Source: Amoebidium appalachense
Taxonomy: Eukaryota > Ichthyosporea
Direction: 5' to 3'
DNA: 64,000 bases
Assembly (NCBI GenBank): GCA_963693365.1
Contig: CAVNZM010000007.1
Span: forward strand, 4,464,001 to 4,528,000
Part shown: piece by piece, positions 16,312-27,044 of the stretch
How positions within the stretch are numbered: position 1 is the stretch's first letter
Layout of the letters: each line of letters starts with the position of its first letter
Position numbers and translations under genes: made by a program
The notes under the pieces: generated by a model
Told to the model about the DNA's origin: nothing
Databases searched by the model: none
What the model saw: the letters and a program-made list of their open reading frames with translations, nothing else

Positions 16312-17032
16312 CACACTGCCCTGCCCTGCTGCACAGTGTCAAGGCACAAACACACATACACACACACACACTGTGCTGCTGTGCAGTGCCGATTACAAGG
16401 ACGCATGCGCACACGAACACTATCCTGCTGCACAGTGTCAAGGCAGACTCTGCAGAAACGCACAAACCCACACATACACTGCCCTGCTGCGCAGTGCCAA
16501 GACACATACACACACCCATGCTCGCGGACACACACAAACACACACACAGCCCTGCTACACAGTGCCAAGGCCAAGGACACACACAGCACACACTACCCTG
16601 CAGTCACATGGTACACACACGCACACACACAACACTATCCTGCTGTCACATGGCACACACATGCACACACTACGTCCAAGACCAGGCACGCACACAGTGT
16701 GGGCTCTCAGACCCCACTAAGGAGTCCGGGTGGTGGACGTTTGCACGTGGCCCATGTGCTTGTGGCTGCTTGACAGTCTTAGATATCAGCGTGTGTTGGT
16801 TTGCAGGGGGCTAGCCTCAGGGGAAAGAAGGAAGGGTTGGTGTTGGGTGGCGGGCAGGCGCGAAAAGGCCCTGCATATGGCCTGGGGATAAATCGGGGAG
16901 GGGAAAGGTGGGGTTTGGGCTGTGTGGTGACGGGTCTATGTGCAGGGGGCGCAGGTGGCGGCCAAGCAGGCGGCATACCAGCAGCAGCAGGCAGACATGC
17001 AGGCCGTCATCAGCACCCTGGGCTGCCTCTGA
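14310..17032 (+). CDS. RBIS-like (C8orf59, DUF4666) ribosome-biogenesis protein, 3 exons
   Basis: Exons 14310-14414, 14483-14596 and 16946-17032 join to 306 nt, 101 residues, close to human RBIS (100). The N-terminus is Lys/Arg-rich and nucleolar-looking ([18 protein letters not shown]). The middle, [19 protein letters not shown], resembles the RBIS segment around 'NKAFVNVQKELAH'. The C-terminus is a Gln-rich helix ending ISTLGCL. The RBIS assignment rests on length, composition and this one motif, so it is moderate. Known RBIS acts in pre-rRNA processing in the nucleolus. The second intron (14597-16945, 2.35 kb) begins with a GC donor (aag|gcaagg) and is packed with CA repeats and a recurring motif. 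The gene is divergent from VARS and converges on the TTF1-like gene 170 bp away. Confidence 0.6.
14690..16680 (+). repeat. CA-rich intron array with recurring 'CTGCTGCACAGTGCC' motif
   Basis: Six copies of a ~67-bp core (starting near 15037, 15138, 15276, 15408, 15505 and 15608) are separated by (CA)n tracts of different length. Each core is itself a half-repeat pair: 'ctgccctgctgcacagtgcca' and then a near copy. The half-motif recurs singly to about 16570, some 20 times or more. The whole lies inside one intron of the RBIS-like gene. Confidence 0.85.
16119..16251 (+). mobile_element. Dispersed intronic element, copy 1
   Basis: This 133-bp segment starts 'gaggatgggctctgcttatg' and ends 'gtaccgtgttccgcatttaa', flanked on both sides by poly-C runs. 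It lies in the RBIS-like intron in the sense direction. It is nearly identical to the copy at 44586-44717 (opposite strand) and related to 23813-23914. It contains the inverted pair acgcatac/gtatgcgt. No protein is encoded; class unknown. Confidence 0.75.
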
Positions 17033-17202
17033 GCATGGCCCTGCACACAGCATGCAACAAGGCTGCATCACCCTGCACAGAGCACATACGGCCGGATTAC
17101 CCTGCACAGAGCACACTGCTGGAATGCCCTGCATAGAGCACACACGACTGGAACACGCTGCACTTCACAAGGCACCACTTTACTGCGCCAGGCCACCGGC
17201 GG

Positions 17203-19569
17203 TCAGTCTGAGTCGCTCACGTCGCTGTCGATGATGGGCTGCAGGTGGTCGGGGGGCCGCAGGCGGCGGCCCATGGGACGCACGTGGTAGATGCCCACCG
17301 TGGCCAGCCACTCCAGCAGCCCTGCACAGAAATCAGCCCCGCCCCGCCCACAACCATGCACCACCCCACCCACCTTGCAGGTCCGTGCGCAGCTCCGGGG
17401 GTGCCCGGGCCTTGAGCTGGGTGAAGCGCAGCGCCAGATAGCGGCTAGACCTGCGCAAGCGCCTCAGAGCCTGCTGCCGGCACTGGCTGCCGGAATAAAC
17501 CCCCATGGGCCAACACACACACACACACACACACTCGAGCACAGCCCAAGGCACGTGTTGCTCACTGCGGCTAGACCAGCACAGGCACGTACATGCACGT
17601 AGTGTAGCTGCTATGATATTCCATGCCCCCAGAAGAAAGGATTGGAGGGTCTAGACAGGCAGGCACAAGGCTATGCACATGGCAAACCAGGGGCAGGGAC
17701 ACAGAGACACTAGGCGTGGCAGGTATGGGCACCCACCACCCAAAATCGGCTATGTCCCGCCACCGGATTTCGCTCTCGTGCTCGTAGCCAGCCTCCTGTA
17801 GCCTGCAAACCACCTTTAGAGCCCCCCCCCCCCCCCCCCCCCCCCCTTCCACCCTCCTCTTCCTTCCCACACACACACATCCCACCCGGTGGCCCACCTC
17901 TGCACAAGGTTCATGCTCTCAGCACGGCTCCAGCCGCGGCCCCCCCGCTGCGCATGGATGTGGTCCCCGACCGTGGTCCTGTGCCCGCCTGTGAGGGCCC
18001 CATCCGTGCCGGCCCAGCCAGCCTGGCCGTGGCACCCACCAGCGTATTTCACACTGCTTGGCTGCCCGGGTGCCGACCCACGGAGCCACCAGCTGCCACG
18101 GTATGTCCTCCTCCCCGTGCTGGCCTGCCAGCCCCTTCAGCACCATGCAACCCGCCGGGCCCCCCGGCCCAGGCACACGTACCCGGGGTGGTGAGGCCGG
18201 TCAGGTCGAAGACGGCCGCCACCAGGCGCTGGTGCTCGTCATCGGCCCAGGGCCCTGCAGCCAGTCAGTACTTCCCCCGGCCACGGCCCAGCCCCCAGCA
18301 CCACCCACCCTGCTTGATGGCCGGGTTGTTCTTGATGCCCGTCAGGTAGTCGTGCCGCGCCTGCACGGCCCTTGCTCTCCGGCCCATCTTGTCGCCTATC
18401 TCGGTCCAGCGCTTGTCGCAGCTCACCGCCAGCCTGCCCCCCACCCGTCATCCTGTCAGCACTGTGCCCCTGCCCCCTCCCCCCTCTCTGTGGGGGCTCA
18501 CTCCAGCAGCTGGTCGTCCTCCTGTTGGCTGAAGGTGCCCTTTGTGCTGTCTGTGTCGTACAGCCGCCGTGCATAGCGCTGCACAAACCGCAGCGGCCGC
18601 TGCAGGCCCTGGGCTGCGCCCGCAGTCAGCCCAGCCCCCCGCTCCCCCCCCTCCTCCTTCCCCCTCCCTTCGGGCCCCAGGGCTCAGTACTCTAGCCAGG
18701 GAAAGGTGCTCCCACAATCCGAGAAAAGGAAAAGATGAGAAAGGGGGGCAAAAGGGGGGAGGGGGTGGGGGTGTAATTGCAACCTGCTGTGCGCCAGAAG
18801 TCAGCATGTTCTGGGCTGGCCCTCTTGGTGTACTTGGTCAGCACCAGTGTCTGCGCGTCCAGCCCATGCCCCTACCAACCCCCTCCCCATCAGCACCCAT
18901 TGTTTGCCCTCCCGAGTGCTGCGCTGAACTTGGGCAAAAAGCAGCCACCAAGCACCTCAACACACTAAGAAGGGAGGAAAAACACAGCAGCCCAAAACAG
19001 CAGCCAAGCCGGACCGACCCTTCACACCACACAAGCACGTACACGAGCCTCTGCATATGCACGCACGCACGCACGCTGTCCTTGCTGTGCTCGCCAACAA
19101 GTGCACACAGGCAGGACACGGACCTCGCAGTAGGCTTCAATGTTGCTACGCAGCCTCTTGGTTTCTGCGGCCGTGTACTTGCCCTTTTTCCATTCTATCC
19201 CTGCAGTTTCCGTGTCAGCCCCACGTCTCCCCCCCCCCCCCCCTCCCCCCCCCCCCCCCCCCCCCCCCCCTCCCATCTCCGCCTTCCCCCACCCGACACG
19301 CACCCTGAGTCTTCAGGCTCTCCCTCCACTCGCGACTCCAGTTCCTGAGGCCCACCCTGTCAGCCTGCGCCCCACGCACCCCCGTGCCCGGCCACGCACC
19401 AGCTCAACAGCTCTGCCGGCACCTCTCCCGCCCCGGCGGCCGCTTGTTGGCCCCCGTTCACTGAAGCAGCCTGCAGCGTGCCGTCGCCCTCTTCCGCCGC
19501 CCCGCCAGCGCGCTGGCGCTTTGCAGGGCGCTGGGAGGGCGCCTTGTTGTGCCTCTTGCGGTCGGCCAT
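17203..19569 (-). CDS. Myb/SANT-repeat DNA-binding factor, TTF-1/Reb1 type, 12 exons
   Basis: Exons (minus): 19569-19400, 19344-19304, 19200-19124, 18850-18784, 18613-18502, 18433-18309, 18254-18183, 18124-18040, 17978-17898, 17802-17737, 17486-17374, 17321-17203; 1128 nt, 375 residues, all in frame. The N-terminus is basic (MADRKRHNKAPSQRPAKRQR). Then come Myb-like modules: KKGKYTAAETKRLRSNIEAYC; GTFSQQEDDQLLE with RWTEIGDKMGRRARAVQARH; PWADDEHQRLVAAVFDL with PWQLVAPWVGTRAAKQCEIRW; and IRWRDIADFG with QCRQQALRRL. This succession of tryptophan-spaced helices with 'GTR..QC..RW' endings is the pattern of TTF-1/Reb1, which binds rDNA terminators to stop RNA polymerase I. Another multi-Myb factor remains possible. 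The C-terminus is acidic (IIDSDVSDSD). Acceptors of exons 4 and 9 were set by frame. Confidence 0.65.
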
Positions 19570-19863
19570 AGGTCGCACTGGCGCATTGCTGGCTGATGCC
19601 GGGCCGTTGGGCCGTGGCTCGCGGCACACAACTGTGCAAAAAGGTGCGCGCACAGATGCTGCGGCACAGCCACGTGAAGCAGACTTCCGTATATATGTTT
19701 TTTGCGCCCAACGCAGCCTCCACCCACACAGGCTCGCACCGCGCAGCGTAGGCAGGCTGGCAGGGCAGGCAGTCGCGGGCACGGGTCAGGCTGTCCAGAG
19801 GGGGGGAGAACTGCGGGAACGGCAAGTGTCTAGGCCCCGCTGGAGGGGGCAGGTGGGGGCGTG
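19570..19863. promoter_or_regulatory. Bidirectional promoter between TTF1-like gene and acetyl-CoA synthetase
   Basis: A 294-bp gap separates two divergent start codons. 'gtatatatgtttttt' near 19690 is a possible TATA-like element; the rest is GC-rich without a clear motif. Confidence 0.4.
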
Positions 19864-20603
19864 ATGAACGAAAAGGGGGCCAAGGGCTGGGTGTGTGAGC
19901 GCAGCATGGAGAACAGACAGGTGTTCCCGCCGCCGCCGCGGCTGGCCGGGGCGTACTGCACCAGCCAGGCCGACTATGAGCGGCTGTACCGCGAGAGCCT
20001 CGACGACCCGGACGCCTTCTGGGCGCGGCTGGCGGCCGACTTCCACTGGGAGAAGGTGCGTGTGCCGGCGGCAGCCAAGCGGGGCGGGGGCTGACGGGCG
20101 GGCGGGGGCGCAGCGCTGGGAGCAGGTGCAGTCGTTCAACTTCGACCTGGCCAAGGGGCCCATCCACATCCGCTGGTTTGCCGGGGCGCAGACAAACGTC
20201 TGCTACAACCTGCTGGACCGGCACATCCAGGCCGGCCACAAGGACCGCGTGGCCTACTACTGGTACACCCCGGCAAGGCCCTGGCCAGGGGCGAGGGCGT
20301 GGCTGACGGGGGGCGCAGGGAGGGCAACGAGCCCAGCCAGCACTTCACCATCACCTACGGCCAGCTGCACGAGCAGGTGTGCCGCTTTGCCAATGTGCTG
20401 CTGAGCCGCGGCGTCAAGAAGGGCGACCGCGTGGCGCTGTATCTGCCCATGATCGTCGAGCTGGTCGTGGGCATGCTGGCCTGCGCACGCATAGGCGCCT
20501 GCCATTCGGTTGTGGTGCGTGGCCAACGAGGGAGGGGGGGGGTGGGGGGGTTAAGGGTGGATGAAGGGGGCAGGGGACGTGTCCACGGAAGGGGCAGTTT
20601 TTC

Positions 20604-20657
<54 letters not shown>

Positions 20658-20785
20658 CCTCCCTCCCTCCCTCCCTCCCTCCCTCCCCTCCCTCCCTCCC
20701 TCCCTCCCTCCCTCCCTCCCTCCCTCCCTCCCTCCCTCCCTCCCTCCCTCCCTCCCTCCCTCCCTCCCTCCCTCCCTCCCTCCCT

Positions 20786-20837
<52 letters not shown>

Positions 20838-21619
20838 GCGGGGGGGGGGGGGGGGGGGAAGGGGAGGGAGTGGTTGCTGAAGGCAGGGGCAGTTTGGGGG
20901 GTTCTCGTCCAAGGCGCTTGCAGACCGCATCTACGACTCAAAGTCCAAGGTGCTCATCACCTGCGGTAAGTTGCGGGGGGGGAGAGGGGGGGGAGGGAGG
21001 GAGGGAGGGGGGCACTGCTGACTTGTGTTTGCAGACGGAGTGTACCGGGGCACCAAGCTGATCGAGCTGGTCAAGATAGCTGACAGTGCACTGGCCCTGT
21101 GCGAGGAGGAGCACGGCCACAGCGTCGAGACCGTCGTGGTGGTGCGCTGGACCAGACAGCCCCCCGGCATCGACTGGGGCCCACGGTTTGTCTGGTGGGA
21201 CGAAGCCGTGGCAAAGGCCGACCCGGACTGCCCCCCCGTGTGGCTGGATGCAGAGGACCCGCTGTTCATGCTGTACACAAGGTGGGGGGGTGTATGCGGT
21301 ACACAAGGTGGGGGGGTGTATGCTGTACACAAGGTGTGTGTGTAGGGGAAGGGAGGGGGATATGCTGTATATAGGGTGGGAGAGGGGGTCGTGTGCACAA
21401 GGTTGGGGGGGGGGAGGGGGGGGTTGATGCTGTACAAAGGTGGGGAAGGGGGGAGGGGGGGAATACTTAGCACTTTTTTGGGGGAGGGAGGGGAGGGGGG
21501 GGGGGATGCTGTACACCAGGTGGTTGTGTGGGAGGGTGTCCGTGCTGTATACATGGCAGGGAGGTTCGTGCTATGAAGGGTGTGTGTGTGTGGGGGGGGG
21601 TTTCGTGCTGTATACAAGG

Positions 21620-21668
<49 letters not shown>

Positions 21669-23630
21669 CGTGCTGTATGCGAGGTGGGTTGAAGGGGGGG
21701 GGGGGGGGGTGGGGGAGGGGGCTCGTTCGTTTCACAAGATGGGGTGGTACTGTGGGTTTCATGCTGTACGGGATATAGTGTACGGGTGAACGGTGGTTCG
21801 TGATGTGCCAAAAGGCAAGGGGGCACCAAAGGCTGTGAGGCAGCATGCAGGGGGCTGCTGACTGTAGGGTGCAGCGGGTCACAGGGCAAGCCCAAGGGGG
21901 TGGTGCACACGGTGGGGGGCTACATGGTGTATGCTGCCACCACATTCAAGTACGTCTTCGACTACCACCCAGGCGACGTCTACTGGTGCACGGCCGACAT
22001 TGGCTGGATCACGGGCCACTCGTACATTGGTGGGTGCCCGCTGGCCCCGGGGGCGCATGCAGGGCGGGGCTGACACGGTGGCGGCTGCAGTGTACGGGCC
22101 ACTGGGGGTGGGGGCCAGCACGGTGCTATTCGAGGGCATCCCCACGTACCCGGACCCGGGGCGGTTCTGGGCCGTGTGTGCCAAGTACAAGGTCACCCAG
22201 TTCTACACGGCCCCAACGGCCATCCGCGCACTAATGCGCCATGGCGACCACTTTGTCAAGCGGTAGGTGGAGGATGTGAGGGGCAGGGGGAGGGGGGAGG
22301 GGGGGGGAGGGGGGGAGGGGGCAATGGGAGTGTGGGCTAAGGGGCAGCAGGCACGATCTGTCTTCGCTGCGGGTGCTGGGCACGGTGGGGGAGCCCATCA
22401 ACCCCGAGGCATGGCTGTGGTACTACCACGTGGTGGGCAACGGCCAGTGTGCCGTGGTGGACACGTACTGGCAGACAGAGACCGGTGCGTGCACACACAG
22501 ATCCCGGCAGGCGCGGGCCCATGTCCTGACGGCTGGGCACAGGGGGCCACGTGATCTCCCCGCTGCCCGGGGCCATCCCCATGAAGCCCGGGGCCTGCTG
22601 TGTGCCGTTCTTTGGCGTCGACTGGACCCTGGTGGACCAGCAGGTGCCCTGCCGCTGCTGCTTTGGGGGGGAGAGGGGGGGGGGGGTTGTATGCTGAAGA
22701 TGGGGTGCAGGGCCAGGAGGTCAAGGAGGGCGACGGCTACATTGTGTTCCGGCGGCCCATGCCGGGGCTGTGCCGCACCCTGTTTGGAGACCCCGAGCGC
22801 TATGAGCGCACATACTTCCACGACTTTCCGGGCTACTACAACACCGGCGACGGTAGCTGCCCCCTCAGTGTGCCCGCCTCTCTCTGTGTCTCCCTGCCAG
22901 TCCACCTGGGTGCTCCCCTGCCACTCCCACCCTTGGTCACTGCCCGCCACCTTTGCCTCCGTGTGCATGCCCATGTCCATGCCGCCTGGCATGCCCTGTG
23001 CGTTGCACCGTGTGTCTGCTGCCCAGCTGGTGCATGCCGTGCCTGTGCACACGGTGCTGTGCCCAACTTGGGGCGGACTCATGTGGCCCGGCATGGTGCC
23101 TGTGTGGTCGTGTGTTCGTGCATTTGCGGGCCCTGCACTTTGTGCTTCGTTTGCTTGTTCCTTCTGCTATGTATCATGTACCCTCTTTGTGTGCCCTCTT
23201 TTTGTGTGTCCTCTTCTCCTTTGTATCATGTGCCCTCTTTATTGTGTGCCCTCTTCTCCTTTGTATCATGTGCCCTCTTTATTGTGTGCCCTCTTCTCCT
23301 TTGTATCAGGTGCCCTCTTTATTGTGTGCCCTCTTTATTGTGTACCCTCTTCTCCTGTGTATCATGTGCCCTCTTTAATGTGTGCCCTCTTTATTGTGTG
23401 CCCTCTTCTCCTTTGTATCATGTGCCCTCTTTATTGTGTGCCCTCTTCTCCTTTGTATCATTACCCCTCTTTATTGTGTGCCCTCTATATTGTGTGTCCT
23501 CTTCTCCTTTGTATCATGTGCATTCTTTATTGTGTGCCCTCTTCTCCTTTGTATCATGTGTCCACTTATGCACTGTCCTGCCCCTTGTCTCCCTCCCTGC
23601 TACTCCTGCACATGCCCCCTCTCCCCGCCC

Positions 23631-23677
<47 letters not shown>

Positions 23678-26189
23678 CCGTCCGCCTGCTCCAGCACATG
23701 CCAACCACTTGTGACCCACCCATGTTCAAGTGAAACAGTATCTGAGTTTGGATTTGGTTGACGAGGTGAATGGGTCGAAACCGGGGTACTGTGGATGACG
23801 TGCCCCCCCACTGAGGATGGGCTCTGCTCATTATGCATACTCTTATGTATGGTTTGCATTCTGCGTCGTGTTATCCGTTGTTCTTGTGTACTTTGTACTT
23901 TGTGACATCCAACCCTCCCCCCCTCCACCCCCCCTTTCTCACGGTGCACCAAGCACCAGCGCCACCACACTGGTGCTGTTGCTGGAAAACCGTCTGACTG
24001 CCGTGTGTGTGCGTGATCAGTCTCTGGTAGTCCAAGCGGCAATTAAGATCCCCCCCTCCCCTTCTTGCCCTTGCGCATACATTTGAACAGACCGCCACCA
24101 CCGCTCGCCTCACACCCCAATAGCAACTCTCTATTTTGAATGCCACCCTTCGTCTTTGTGCCCATTGCCGCTACCGTCGTAACCACTAGAAACAGCCACT
24201 CTTTTATTGGAAGCTCATGCACAACAATCATAACCTTTTTCATCCCAATACCCCCCCGCCCCACTCCACCCTATCCCTGGCCGGAGGGCCCATGTCATGT
24301 CCATTGTTGCTGGGGAGGCCTCCCTTTCCAGTAACTTCTATGGGACTCGGGGTCTATGTCGACATCGCGTAGCACGCAAGGGGCGCGAAAGGGCGTGAAT
24401 GCTACGTCATCTATACGTCAGACTTTTGTTTTCTTTGCCCGTGTGGTGCATTCTCCTTTCTTGGAAGTGGGGTGTTTGCCATTTAAAGGAACCCTGGAGA
24501 AATGCCGACAAACGATGTTAACATTTCGTCTGTGTTCATGTCGGCCTATGTCGATGCAACGTCATATAGACGTCAAACATTAGCGTGATCGAGTGGCTGT
24601 TGCCGGTCATGCCGATAAATTGAGTGCACTGATTATGTTTTGCTATACATGGGGTGTCCACTTCTAGGAAATCGACATACACGGAGAATTCCATGCATGC
24701 CATTAGCCGGCTTGGTGGTTACTGTCTTGAGGGAAAGTTCACTGCCCCCCCCCCCCCCCCACCTTTCTTCCCCGCACGGCATGTAGTGCCAAAGGAATGG
24801 CGGCTCCCCTCCCTCGGCCTTTCATGCTGGCCGGGTGCACCTGCCCACCACCGTGCTGTGTGGCTGTGTGCCGGCCGGCTGCTGACGGGCTTGCAGGGGG
24901 CTACCGGGACAAGGACGGCATGCTGTGGGTGACGGGGCGCATGGATGACGTCATGAGTGTGTCGGGCCACCGCATAGGCACGGCCGAGGTGGGTGGCTGC
25001 AGGCTTGGGGCCAGGGGCTTCTGGGGGCATGCTGACGGGGCTGCAGGTGGAGAGTGCCCTGACCAGTCACGAGGCCGTGAGCGAGGCGGCCACCATCGAG
25101 GTGCCCCACGAGATCAAGGGGGGGTCCATCCATGCCTACGTCATCCTCAAGGACCAGGTCACCCTGACCCCCGGTACGCGCCCTGTTGGTTTCTGGCCTG
25201 TAAATGTCTGTGTGGTGTGTGTTTGTCTTCTGATGTCTCCGGCCTCACATTGGGCGACCCCACCCAAATATCCGAACACAAACCCAGATTCCTAGATTTA
25301 ATATTAGTCTGCTGGACCGATTGGGTAGCGAAATATTCCGATTCAATCTGCTACCAATCGTCGCGTGGTCTGACATGCCATAGATCACCATCGAGCACCT
25401 GAATCTCGAAAGAAAAGCGCCTCTTTGATAGGACATCTTTTCCGAATAAGGAAGGTGATTTGGGTTTCGCAGTCTCAGATCTGGGTTAAGAATAGGAATC
25501 TAGGAGGGGGGAGGGGGGGCGGGGCGGTCTTCTGGATTTCTAGACCCAAACTCAAATGCTTGAATCTAGCGACAACCAGAAGAAGCAAAAAACCGCCAAG
25601 AACTAAGGTTTTGAAAATATATTGTTCGAACATTTTTATCTTTCTAATATGAATTTATCTTTCGAATATGAATTTATTACACAACATTAATATTAGTACT
25701 TTTTATAATGCTTTATTGTAGTACACATTTTTTGTTTCTTTATAATACATAGGCATAACGCGATGCGGCGGTCATGTCGTATATTTGACATCTGGGTTTA
25801 ACATCTAGGTTTAGGTTTGGGTATTTGGGTGCGGTATAGTCGCCCATTTGCAACCCTCTGTGCATGCGCTGACGGGGGGACACAGAGCTGGAGATGGACC
25901 TGCGGGGCATAGTGCGGGCCATGGTGGGGGCGTTTGCCACCCCCGACGTGATCAAGGAGGCCCCCGGCCTGCCCAAGACACGGTCGGGCAAGATCATGCG
26001 GCGCATATTGCGCAAGATAGCAACCCACCAGGTAAGCATGGGCTGGCGGGGCATGGGGCGGGTGGGCAGGGACTGACTGGCTGTGGGGTGCAGTACGACA
26101 ACATAGGCGACACGTCGACCATCGCAGAGCCCGATGTCGTCGAGGCCCTGATCCGCCAGGCAAAGGCTGAGGCCCGCCCGGCCCAATAG
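19864..26189 (+). CDS. ACS: Acetyl-CoA synthetase (AMP-forming), 14 exons
   Basis: Makes acetyl-CoA from acetate, ATP and CoA; cytosolic/nuclear like ACSS2, since no targeting peptide is seen. Exons: 19864-20055, 20114-20262, 20319-20514, 20893-20965, 21035-21281, 21875-22029, 22091-22262, 22351-22484, 22543-22643, 22711-22852, 24897-24988, 25047-25173, 25886-26031, 26094-26189; 2022 nt, 673 residues. Seen: the [21 protein letters not shown]-terminal domain, CYNLLDRHI, the ATP-loop [108 protein letters not shown], and the C-terminal [17 protein letters not shown] with the lysine that is acetylation-regulated in the family. The loop reads SGSQGKPKG where the family has SGSTGKPKG. Large introns (21282-21874, 22853-24896, 25174-25885) carry repeats and insertions. 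Confidence 0.97.
20602..20837 (+). repeat. Mirror-symmetric polypyrimidine tract, (CT)n(CCCT)n(CT)n
   Basis: A ~230-bp pure pyrimidine run in ACS intron 3: (CT)n on the left, about 33 CCCT units in the centre, (CT)n and T7 on the right, then a G run. The layout is close to a mirror repeat, the sequence type known to form intramolecular triplex (H-DNA). Confidence 0.85.
21271..21790 (+). repeat. Decayed tandem copies of an exon-intron junction in ACS intron 5
   Basis: The exon 5 end and donor, 'atgctgtacacaag|gtgggg', recurs at about 21292, 21320, 21364, 21429, 21507, 21543, 21606, 21671 and 21763 as 'tgctgtacacaagg', 'tgctgtatatagg', 'tgctgtacaaagg', 'tgctgtacaccagg' and similar. G-rich spacers of varied length separate them. 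The real donor is fixed by protein homology at 21281/21282. Confidence 0.75.
23165..23580 (+). repeat. Tandem repeat in ACS intron 10
   Basis: About ten units of roughly 40 bp built from 'tttattgtgtgccctcttct' and 'cctttgtatcatgtgccctc', with units missing or doubled half-blocks. It is pyrimidine-rich on the sense strand and followed by a poly-C run (about 23633-23674). Confidence 0.85.
23813..23914 (+). mobile_element. Dispersed intronic element, copy 3 (diverged)
   Basis: Begins 'gaggatgggctctgctcatt' after a C run and ends 'gtgacatccaacc' before another C run. It matches copies 1 and 2 at the left end and in spaced blocks (atgcatac, tttgcat, cgtcgtgt, gtactt), with deletions. It lies in ACS intron 10, again in the sense direction. 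Confidence 0.55.
24350..24600. other. Paired ACGTCA motifs inside ACS intron 10
   Basis: Two related segments, 'gctacgtcatctatacgtca' (about 24399-24418) and 'gcaacgtcatatagacgtca' (about 24559-24578), each hold two ACGTCA half-CRE sites 11 bp apart. Each is near a 'ctatgtcgac/gat' block (24352, 24546). No coding sense seen; possibly the remains of a mobile element with internal promoter sites. Confidence 0.35.
25261..25830. mobile_element. AT-rich insertion with imperfect terminal inverted repeats
   Basis: The segment is much more AT-rich than the ACS exons around it. Its left end, 'acccaaatatccgaacacaa', is an imperfect inverse of its right end, 'taggtttgggtatttgggt', and both contain ctaga/tctag blocks. 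It carries no protein. A non-autonomous DNA element is possible, but no convincing target duplication was found. Confidence 0.3.
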
Positions 26190-27011
26190 GGGCTGGGTGG
26201 CTGCCTGGCACTACACATAGTTAGCTCCTGCGGCCCACTGGAAATAAATATGGGGCCCTGCACTGGCCTGTGGGGTAGGCCGACAGACATACACACTGTG
26301 ATGGCAAGCACATACACCGGGCTGACACGCATGCACCGAGGTGGTGGCCACAAGGCCCCAGCACTGCGGGGTTGCGGCAGCAGGTGGGCACGTAGCTGCC
26401 CCATCCATGCAGCGCACCTCAACACAAGTGTTTGGTCTCCTAATGTCAGCCAGGCAGTTGCAACCCACATCCATCTATGCTGGCAGTACAATCCATATAT
26501 AGGTGGGGTGCCTTGTGTCTAATTAGGTGGGGGCATGAGTGAGGGTACACGGCTGGGAAAAGAAAGATTAGAATTCAAAGGTGTGTAGGATTAGGGAGAG
26601 GGGAGGGATGTATGTGTGAAGAGGCTTGGAAGTATGGAGCCAGGAAGAGACACCAAAGGACAAAATACAAACACCGCCAAAATGAAAAACCCCTTAAATG
26701 AAACAGCTTGAGCCTGCAGGCAGAAGACACTTGAACAGAGCCCATCATCAAGGGGGTTCCGATGTCTGCACCAAAGAATGGGTTTCGACTCTTCAATTCA
26801 GCTGAACCTCTCGCGCGTGGTTCCCAACCCATATTTCGTTTCAACAGCAATAGATGAGTCCATCCGTCTTGGCCAAAGACGAGCAGGGTTGTTCAAGAAG
26901 CAGCAATCTAAGAACACAGAGCCTACAATACCTGCAAGCAGACACTATTATCAACAAAGAAAACAAGCAGAGAAGGAGAGCACAAGTCGGACTTCAATTA
27001 TATGGAGAAGT

Positions 27012-27044
<33 letters not shown>

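Noticed and set aside
25785-25835. Telomere-like 'ctaggtttaggtttgggt'
   Set aside because: Only two or three irregular units inside an intron; better explained as part of an imperfect inverted repeat.
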